From: Gonocerus acuteangulatus
Taxonomy: Eukaryota > Arthropoda > Insecta > Hemiptera > Coreidae
Direction of reading: 5' to 3'
Assembly: GCA_946811695.1 (NCBI GenBank)
Contig: OX328123.1
Location: forward strand, 42,683,335-42,747,334
Length of the DNA stretch: 64,000 bases
The notes beneath the pieces are model-generated. The model saw only the letters and a program-made list of their open reading frames with translations. It was not told the origin of the DNA and did no database searches. The first letter of the stretch is position 1. Every line of letters begins with the position of its first letter. Of the stretch, positions 55,915 through 64,000 are shown piece by piece. The translations under genes and the position numbers were made by a program.

Positions 55915-56846
55915 GTATGAATTTTAAATAACTGTTCTCCAATATCGCCTGCATGGATACGACAATTGTGAGAGAAGAAAATAAATTTTTCTTTATTTTG
56001 TTGTTTTTTATTAGCTATATACGTTTAAGAAAATTTTAAAGGTATTTTCTGGAAACTGGAACGAAGGAAAATAAAACCTGTGAATAAACATTTAAATTCC
56101 TCAGGTATTTTCCATTGTTTTTATATTTCGTGCCATTGTTGTCCGAACGAAATACCTCCCTCTCCCCACATAATTGGAGGGGGGACCCTTTTCCTTTCAG
56201 AGAATAATTAATTTGAGCGATGAAAGCTCTTATACATTTTTTAATTTACTCCTTTAGAAAAATGTATTTTATGGAAGTGTTAACTCGCTGTGATGAAGGG
56301 GCGCTGACAAAAAAATATGAAAACATGTATTTCATTTCCTTCAATGAATAATGTATACACACCTTAACACCTTTTTTTAGGTTGTAGGCCGTTGCTATTA
56401 CCCAACCTGGGGAGGATTATTAATCACATGTGAGCTTCCACTAAAGTCAGGTAATCATACTCAACACAAGGATATTTTATTAAAACATAGGTCATTTTAT
56501 TATTTCTGAAATAGGTATAAATGGCCGACTCGCAGGAACGCGATTCCGTTCTTATTGCTTGTGCCATATGGAAAACATGGAATAAAAATGGTTTCACGTT
56601 TGAAACCGTATCGACGATATTGAGAATATATACAAAATAAGAAGTACTTCTTGAGAATTAGTAACACTAAACTAGCTATTAATGAAAGGTATGTCTAAAT
56701 AGATATTCAATTTTCATCAAAACTGTTAATAATGAGTGGAGATGGTTACCCATTGAGATGATAAGGCTTCAAGGAATCGTTGGGGAGCGGCTAAGAGCAA
56801 CTTCAGATTTCGACGTTTCTATATGCTCTTTGGCAGCTCTCTTTAA
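55481..56846. other. No gene seen; one microsatellite
   Basis: A (TA)n tract at 55858-55912. A short hairpin GGTTCCTCCC-TATGG-GGGAGGGAGGAACC lies at about 55581-55609. The motif GACTCGCAGGAACGC is at 56525. Confidence 0.45.
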
Positions 56847-57791
56847 CCCATTCGACACTGATTGCCACTTTCGTGACAACGGGCAGTCATGCCTCGTAGT
56901 CTAATAGCCACTTTCGTGACAACGGGCAGTCATGCCTCGAAGTGTAATAGCCACTTTCGTGACAACGGGCAGTCATGCCTCGTTGTCTAATAGCCACTTT
57001 CGTGACAACGGGCAGTCATGCCTCGAAGTGTAATAGCCACTTTCGTGACAACGGGCAGTCATGCCTCGTAGTCTAATAGCCACTTTCGTGACAACGGGCA
57101 GTCATGCCTCGTAGTCTAATAGCCACTTTCGTGACAACGGGCAGTCATGCCTCGTAGCCTAATAGCCACTTTCGTGACAACGGCCCTGCATGCCCTGTGG
57201 CCTGTAGCCATTTTCGTGACTGTGGCATTTTCTTCGCTTCGGGGCTGAAAGCCACCGCTGACAGCTTCTTGCGATATCTAATAGTAAGTTTTTTAAACTC
57301 TAAACATTTTAGTATTTGCTAGAGTTCATAAAAATCCAATTTGAGCCTATTATATAGAGGTTCCCCTTTGCTACCGGGTCCTTTTGCGTAATTCTTACCC
57401 TCTGAAGGGCCTTATTTGCATTTTACCAGTTGATGTGTGTATAGAAATCATGTTTCTCAGATAATATACCAACGCCGAAATATCTGACTTGATATTATTT
57501 TAAGAAAAAATAATTTCAAAATTAAAAAAAAGAAGTAAAACCAATATTTTATAATGAAAAAAAGAAGTCTTTAAGCCCACCTTTGTCTGGCTTATTCCTC
57601 AGAAGAAGAATATGGTAACGGTTAACTTTATACAGAAAGAAATAACGAAAGCTAATTAGGAGAAATGAAAAAGAGATGAGTGGTTGAGACTCAACTATTT
57701 TAATGCCGTCCTTTGGAACCAGTAGAGTGAAACGGGCTTCGCTCCACGAACGGGAGCGCCTAAGGTCGTGCGGGTTGCAGTCTCGTAAGGG
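56847..57791. mobile_element. piggyBac-like non-autonomous element with TTAA duplications
   Basis: TTAA occurs directly at 56843-56846 and 57792-57795. The left end CCCATTCGACACTG and the right end on the other strand CCCTTACGAGACTG match at 11 of 14 positions. CCC-starting ends beside TTAA are the hallmark of piggyBac elements, from family knowledge. 945 bp, no transposase frame. A 43-bp satellite occupies the left third. Confidence 0.6.
56864..57224. repeat. Satellite, 43-bp unit x 8 plus one decayed unit
   Basis: GCCACTTTCGTGACAACGGG recurs at 56864, 56907, 56950, 56993, 57036, 57079, 57122 and 57165. A diverged unit starts at 57207. The units alternate between GCCTCGTAGTCTAATA and GCCTCGAAGTGTAATA types in the first half. 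Confidence 0.96.
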
Positions 57792-57795
57792 TTAA

Positions 57796-59839
57796 TAGGT
57801 TATTTTATTTCAATTTTAACGTACATTATTATTAACTAAGAATTTTAATAGTTTATACAACGTTATAATAGTTTATTAAGTAAACAAAAGTTTTTTTATA
57901 TTTTTTTATAATAGCAGTTCTATACAGAACTTAGTTAAGATTAGGTAAAAACATTAAACCAGGACCCAAGTAAAAATTGCAAAGATACACGTATGCAGAG
58001 AAATAAAAGTATTTGTTAACTAATTTTTAATATTAGATACAATAATACATGCCAACAAATGACTGGGTGATGGAAGAAGGCCATGATAACCTTTAGGTGA
58101 CCAAAGATAAGTGTAAGAAAGGAGGATTCCACATGGGCGTATACAGCTGGACCGAAGGGAGGTGGAGGGGGGGATAAGTCTGTTAGGATGAAAGAAGAGA
58201 ATTACTGAATATTATAAGGAGGTGGTGAAAGGTATTAATGTTTTGCATCTCCCAAGTAGGAAGTAAGGAGCTTGAGTAGTAAAAGCGATATGGGTGGTCA
58301 AGAGACCTTATGGAATCTACTAAAACGTGTTCTGTAAGCTCTCCTCACCGAAAGAATTTCATGATTTAAAATTGTGTTTCTTGTTTTCCTTGACTTCTAA
58401 AAACATATATAAGCCTAACACCGAGGGATTAGGGACAACGATTATAGACTAGTAAAATTTTAGACATTTATTTTTGATACCTAGATAAATAATCGTAAAA
58501 TCTGAAGTCATTTTGTTGAAAAGCACAACTTCATGTAACATCGATTAGCTAGCATATGTATTCAAAATTTGCATATGCACATACAATTTCACGTGACAAA
58601 AAAGGCGTGTATGAGGCACTGAGAAGGACAAAGAATAAATTGAAAAGAATTATATTTAGTGTAAATGTTCCGCAAGCTCAGATCATATGGAGGACAATTC
58701 ATAAATATGCATAAGCTGTTGTTGTCTATGTCTATATTTAGTGATAACTCCGCATAGGATGTTTTTAAAGAAAATATACTCTTACCATTTACCCACATTA
58801 TTCAACAATACAGCTTTCGATAGCTTTTAGGAATTACGATTCCTTTCGATAGCTTTAGACAATCACCTATCAGTTATTCCAAGCACATATATATTCCTGT
58901 TAAACGGATTTGGATTTGTAGTCCATTTCAAATTCGCCTTATATTTAAAACTCAAAGTTTTTTATCTTTTAGTACTCTACACTTTGCCTGGAAAGTGGGC
59001 TTTTATGAATTGTTTGAATGAAATAAACGCTATATTCGGCGTTTCTAAATTACATAATATTGGATGATTCCAATCTAGTCTCTGGCCGGCCGGTTATATT
59101 CCAATAAAGACTTCATTGCAAAGGTCTATATATCACCAGAGATGGCAATGGCAACACTTGGCAATATAGACCAAATTTGATTTGGATTATGTGTATCAGA
59201 ACAAACTTTTCTCCGCGTATCGTCGTAAATGATTCCTTTTCTCTACATATCGTCGTAAATGATTCCTTTTCTCTGCATATCGTTCCTATGAATGATTCTT
59301 TGAATTCAAGTGAACGAAATTTAGATAAATGGAAATCCATATTGCGAATGAAATTGGTTACTTATGTCTTGGTTGAGCAATGCGTTCGTCGCCAATGTTG
59401 CGGAAGTCAATAAATAAATAAATATTGTCTTGGCAACCTGTGCTAAGACATTATAGTCTTTGCAGCTTGTTATAAGAGGTTTTATTGTCTCCGCAACCTA
59501 TGCTAAAGCAATACACCTGACATTCCAACCCAAGATTTTATAGTATTAAGACATTATTAATTATGATTCCACTCATTATGGGATACAGATTAATAGATCC
59601 CTTGATGGTCAGCTGATTCATGCACTACAATAAGTAATAAGTAAAACTATAAGTACCAAAAAGATGTTTGCTTGGACTGCAGAGAGTAACCAAATATAAA
59701 AGGCGGCCCAGAAACGCAGAGGTACTTGCAAAGCAAGGACCCTACCTTTAGAGTGTCTGCGTTTGCTGAGAGTTTGGAGCAAAAGGTTGTGCGACGGTGA
59801 AGTTGGGTGAGCAGTGGAGGATCAGGAGCAACCATTAGC
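57796..59839. other. No gene seen
   Basis: CATGGGCGTATACAGCTGG at 58132-58150 matches one end of the CATGGGCG element, with no second end. At 59177-59290 a short tandem repeat TATCGTCGTAAATGATTCCT is present. At 59420-59530 CAACCTRTGCTAA recurs. Confidence 0.4.
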
Positions 59840-60138
59840 TGCGAGGTCTTTATGTAGAGCCGGAGATAGTGATTCGCATAAATACACGGGGCTGGTGCGA
59901 TGGCTTGGCCATGTGGAAAGGATAGGACCTAAACGACTTACCCGGAAACTCCTGTTCGGCAAGCCTGGAGGAGGACGGAGGCGAGGGAAGCCCCCCGCTG
60001 GGTGATGATCATCGCTGGCTGGATGTTGTAGATAAAGACTTGAAGGACCTGGGGATTAGTCGTTGGAGGAGATTTGGTGCCGACCGGGGAGAACGGAACA
60101 AGTTGTTAGCAGAGGCCACGGTCCTTCATGGACTCTAG
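59840..60138 (+). pseudogene. LINE reverse-transcriptase C-terminal fragment
   Basis: The first frame reads LVRWLGHVERIGPKRLTRKL, then LFGKPGGGRRRGKPP. After a frame change the next part reads WLDVVDKDLKDLGISRWRRF, then GADRGERNKLLAEATVLHGL and a stop. WLGHVxRM...GxRxxGRPxxRWxDxVxxDL...W is the standard end of a large class of insect LINE ORF2 proteins. The frame change lies near 60000. A TAAGTAAGT-type repeat tail follows, likely the LINE 3' end. Confidence 0.7.
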
Positions 60139-60710
60139 CACCCACTAGTAAGTAAGTTAGAAGGTGAGTAAGTGTAAGTATTAGTATAATTATTCCCTTC
60201 AACAGTACATATACTGACATTTACAAATTCTGTGTAGGTCTTAAAGTCATGTAAATCTATACAAAGATATTAGAATTTTGGTAACTTATGCAAAGGTTTT
60301 AGAATCTTGGCAACCAATTGTCCAAAGGTCTTATTAGCAGATTTTATACGAGTAAATAAAGCAAGACAAAATTTTTTTTTCTTTATAAAAAAAAGAGTTT
60401 TCATAATCACTGTGGCCATAATCACTGGTTTGTTTTAAGTATTGAAGATATAAGTTCTCTCAATGAAGTTCTATTTATATTTTATTTAATATTCGGAGGG
60501 GTTGGAGCGGTGAGCGTTGGATTGAATACTGTTCCTAGATACCCTCTACTACTTGCAGCCATTGAGCAGCCCTTATCACCCAACAAACTCTACCTAAGCA
60601 CCACTATCAGCTGTCATAATGGCATTGCCAACTCCTCTCAATGTTCCACGTCCTTTATGTACACCACCCGGATAGCAGTTTGCTGAGGCTTCCCGTTAGT
60701 TTTCTCTTAC
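60139..60710. other. No gene seen
   Basis: Contains continuation of the TGGCAACY-type repeat seen at 59420-59530 (60220-60340), so the LINE scrap may have inserted into that array. Confidence 0.4.
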
Positions 60711-61028
60711 TTGACATACAGTGTATTTCATCTCGAGACGACAGGTGAAAGATGTGTTCTTAGTTCGTCATTGCTGGCCAAACTTGATAATTTTCTTTGT
60801 TTGGCTTTGGAGTTCAGCACTGACTCAGGTGACCAAGTTTTGTATTGTATTGTAATAATTCGTATTTTTCTGGTTCTCATTCGTTGCTTCTGTAAGGTAT
60901 TATCCAGACTCTCGTATAAGTATTTCATGGTTGATGTCACACACGCTGTTAGCAAATTTATTCCCCTGGGATTTTTCTCCTTCATTTATGATTTTTTCAA
61001 AAGAGGCAAAAACACGACCCATCGATGA
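60711..61028 (+). pseudogene. Decayed LINE ORF2 piece
   Basis: About 60 bp (60886-60945, GCTTCTGTAAGGTATTATCC and onward) is the same as the lead-in of the RNase H fragment at 52866-52925, in opposite orientation. The 105-codon frame has no domain I can name, so assignment rests on this shared stretch. Confidence 0.35.
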
Positions 61029-61878
61029 ATGGCCATACGAAAAGCCGTGGTAATTTATTTAAAAAACACAAACCTAGCATATGAGAAGCCTCTGTGGAGA
61101 AATCACGGCACAGAGAGAAGTTGGGTCTATTGTCTGAAGGGGAATTTGAGCATATTTGGCCCCAGAAGCTAGTGCCTATTCAAGACTTGATTGCAACATG
61201 TCACGGAGAAAAAGCTCTTATTTCTGCGGGTAGTTCCGCTGAGTGATCTTCGCTGCAGGCATCAAAGATGCGAGATATCGAATAACTCATGGCATCGTCC
61301 TTGGAATTGCGAAAGCCTTAGATATTGCAAGCAGCGTGCTAAACCAGCTGCCATGACCCTTATAGGCCTTCCATCCGGGCCAATTCAGTTCCTGTTGAGG
61401 ATCAACAACGGGCTTTTTGGTCTCGTGATGAATTGTGTTCAATCCACAATGCCAATTCACATCAAAGCTGAGAAAATGATTAGGCTACATAGGATATTGA
61501 AATTGAATGAAATTCCAGAAGTCTTTAGATCTCAGTATATCAAACGACAGGACATAGAACAAGACATACAGTTCACAGACAAGTTATATTAACCTAAAGA
61601 CCTCGTAGGACCGATTGACTATTTAGAAATCTAGAGATTTAGAATTTAGAAATCTTGGTCTTATCACATAAGAATGTATGAACTGACAGAAGTATATTTG
61701 TATTATTCTCTTGGAATAATTTTGCAAAACTTTAAAACATTTCTGTGATTTTTCATTCACTATGACCTGAGAGTGGTTCCTACCTCAAAAATTCACAAAG
61801 AGCAAATCGCTAAGTGTGCGATCCGTCAGTTTAAATAAATAAATAAGAAGAATGTAGGTTCTTTTGTCAAGTTTTCTC
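61029..61878. other. Unassigned ORF and spacer
   Basis: The ORF at 61191-61592 (133 codons, beginning MQHVTEKKLLFLRVV) has no domain I recognise; it could be repeat-derived. Otherwise no feature. Confidence 0.3.
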
Positions 61879-62050
61879 GTTCTGTTTGGCAGCGTTCTAT
61901 CGTATCATGTGTGTTTTAGATATTTTGTTGATCATTGCTGGCATATTATTGACTTTGGAAGCTGATTTAGCGAGTCTGTCAGCCATGTCGTTTCCTTCAA
62001 GTCGATTGGGACCGTCTGGAAGAATATTATTCCTTTTAGTTATTCTCCAA
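61879..62050 (-). pseudogene. LINE RNase H C-terminal scrap
   Basis: The minus strand reads LKGNDMADRLAKSASKVNNM and then PAMINKISKTHM before a stop. GNDMADRLAKSA is the GNExADxLAKxA helix that follows the catalytic His of LINE RNase H. The upstream VWxPSH block is lost. Confidence 0.55.
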
Positions 62051-62704
62051 GACCCCTTTCCTTAAAATAAAATAAAATAGTATGAGAAAAATATAACCAC
62101 GTAAAAATAAAAATAATACTGAGCCATTAAGAAGGGGGTAGAATTGTTGTAGAAAACAATAAGCTAGAAAGAGATAGACTGTATAAGACTAGCGTAATAA
62201 CGGAGGTAAGAGAAAGATGCAGTACTGGATGCAAGGCACGTACAGTGAGACTGTTAATGGGACACTAACCAACACCTAACGACAACAACGGAGGGTTTTT
62301 TGCCCCAACCAGCGGGGGCCCAAACACTAATCGAGAGCCAAGGTGTTTATCTAATATAAACTCGATTGCTTTCCAAGCCCTTCTCCGACTCGGAGCTTGA
62401 ATCGATTTAATAACAGTCGATTAAACGGCCTGAGCATTAGGGCCTCCCAGGGGGTATTAGAGACCGAACCGCTAAGTGCTCACAGTTAGCAGTAAGTACT
62501 AAAGTAATTATTTGTAGGCGAAACCCCGACCACCAGGTAGCCCGACTCAAAATGACCTCTTATTATGACCATCGCTGAATAAATATTTCTCTGTTTGTTT
62601 TGGCCGCCAGATCCCCTCAGGTATACCAATGACGATACACTTTTATACTGTTTCCTTTCTTTCTCTAGGGACGAAAACCCGCTTATAAAGCACTTTCTAT
62701 GTGG
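62051..62704. other. GC-richer patch, unassigned
   Basis: The stretch 62220-62580 has GC-rich sequence with GGGGGCCC and CCCAGGGGGT strings and ends GAATAAATATTTCTCTG. It may be a retroposon body, but no frame or box motif is clear. Confidence 0.3.
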
Positions 62705-63455
62705 TGAATATTATTGAACAATGTGTATTGATAAATTATATTCAATGTCTCATCAATACACTTCAATATGCGACCTCTATCAATACGTTCACTTGACATT
62801 TTTACTTTAAAAGTTGGTTGTGCAATGAAATTCGTGATCGGTTGTGCAAGTATTTGTTTTCATGACTTATTTTATCCAATGTCAAGCTATGGTGTCCCAC
62901 AGTCATTCAGCTTTCCTTAACGTGACTTTGGCTGTGTGTGAAATGAAAAAACGAAAAAAGGGAAGAGGGAAGCGCTGGTCAAATGAATGGTACAAGCTCT
63001 GAGATCGTTCTACACACCCCCTGAAGACTTCTTCGAACTTGTAATAGCACTGAAGTCATTATTGAAATTAATACGGAAGCTGTTAATTTTATACTCGGTT
63101 TGTTTACAGTAATGTCTGTTTTAGAAGAAATTAATGCATCAATGTTTTTTCATCTGTCTGATAAAAATAATCCTTTGGCTTAACTTTCCACAGTTAACAG
63201 CATATCAAAATCACGTTCAGACTCTGGTTTTTCTCTTGCTTCGGTCATCCCTTAGGTGGTCACACTTCGATATCTGAAACAATTCTGATGCTAATATTGT
63301 TAAATGTACCTCATAATATGAGCATCAATATAGCTTCCATCAATACACTTCAATATTTCTATGAATATGGTTTAATATGCTATCAATACATTTGAAGCTA
63401 TCATAAACGATCAAAAAAGCCTTTCAAGACGTATTGATCAATAATATTGACCGTC
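62705..63455 (+). mobile_element. Possible PIF/Harbinger remnant in ATCAATA-rich DNA
   Basis: At 62944-63000 one frame reads KKRKKGRGKRWSNEWYKL, close to the KRRWSKEWxxKR start of the Harbinger-associated/transposase proteins. A second frame at about 63002-63075 reads SFYTPPEDFFELVIALKSLL, partly like the continuation. Flanks are dense in ATCAATAC words, and CATCAATACACTTCAATAT occurs at both 62752 and 63338. AATATTATTGA near both borders is in inverted orientation. Weak. Confidence 0.35.
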
Positions 63456-64000
63456 TAGAGTGTGCTTATGGAAAGAACTGAAAATAAATGAGAATTGTGC
63501 TCTAAATTTCAAATATTTGGGTGCATTTTTTTTTTTTTTTTTTTTTTTTACCAAATAGCCAAATACACCCGCTATTAACCTGAACTGTAGCTTTCGACTA
63601 GTAAACACATTAGGACCTCACTTTTCATAAAACTTTTAAACATGAATTTTTAAATTTAGTATAAAGTTTCGAGAAAAAATAGCAAAACCTTTGGGAGCAA
63701 AACGTTGAGACTTTTCTCTCTAAAATTTTCAAAAAACGCCAAGAATAAGGGTTAGATTTAAAACCGCTAATATGAAGCAGGTCCTGCGAGACTGACTTTT
63801 ATAAAGTACACTGTGTTTTTTCTAATGTTCTATTTTATATAATAATAAGAAAACAATGAATCCAATGCATAAATTGTACACAGTACACATCGATTCAGCT
63901 AGAAATTATCTTCCGCCTGAATAATTAGATTTATTCGCCCGAACTCCATAATAGTCTGTATGATAATAATATAAATCTATTATGATTCCATGTAGTGTAA
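63456..64000. other. AT-rich DNA, no gene seen
   Basis: A poly(T) run of 22 lies at 63528-63549. GTCCTGCGAGACTGACTT at 63780 is the reversed form of the CGCAGGAAC motif seen elsewhere. Confidence 0.45.

Noticed and set aside
58132..58170. Sixth CATGGGCG element
   Set aside because: Only one end of about 19 bp matches; there is no partner end or duplication.
59177..59413. Short repeat-rich ORF with SFSLHIVVND units
   Set aside because: Only a 27-bp tandem duplication; no domain and no sign of expression.

Overview
The window reads as accessory, transposon-dominated DNA of an arthropod nuclear genome, most likely an insect. It is AT-rich with long TA/TG and poly(A)/poly(T) tracts. No bacterial operons, CRISPR arrays or rRNA are visible. 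Every protein that can be recognised belongs to a mobile element: Ty3/gypsy, Jockey-type and other LINEs, Tc1-like, Helitron-like and possibly Harbinger. I found no convincing host exon. The insect reading is inference from the element families; the species cannot be named from this sequence.

Left part (1-16500): AT-rich sequence with scraps of LINE ORF2 C-termini (1145-1383, 12197-12320 minus, 15603-15896), three complete copies of a small inverted-repeat element with ends CATGGGCGTATATA (869-1143, 3918-4177, 5210-5496) and a decayed one (11333-11559). It also holds a four-unit, roughly 146-bp tandem repeat (12543-13108) and two loci with a hammerhead-like core (11201-11244, weaker at 2231-2278).

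Centre-left (16559-24290): a 1.47-kb inverted-repeat DNA element carries about nine copies of a motif close to TTGTACCTYTGACCA. Two tRNA-derived SINEs sit inside it, separated only by the shared target duplication. Next comes a full-length minus-strand Ty3/gypsy element (18438-23679) with two apparently identical 645-bp LTRs, a tRNA-Trp-type primer site, a CHCC gag finger, and gag and pol in -1 relation. Its pol is cut near the 3' end by a frame break. A 370-bp foldback palindrome follows.

Middle (25441-43700): a 62-bp x 9 satellite, LINE 3' ends in opposite orientations, a broken LINE ORF1 (32119-32897), the best hammerhead candidate (33964-34010), an RNase H scrap, a Tc1-like transposase remnant, a fourth complete CATGGGCG element, a 74-bp x 6 satellite and Helitron-like pieces.

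Right part (43796-64000): a solo LTR with TG...CA ends and a CCCAT duplication is split by two Jockey-type LINEs, one full-length (ORF1 and ORF2 open) and one 5'-truncated, inserted at the same target. Beyond it lie RNase H and zinc-finger scraps, a TTAA-flanked piggyBac-like non-autonomous element containing a 43-bp satellite, another LINE C-terminus and a possible Harbinger remnant. The genes do not form a host pathway. What they show together is layered transposition, with recent layers (gypsy, Jockey, SINE pair) over decayed ones.
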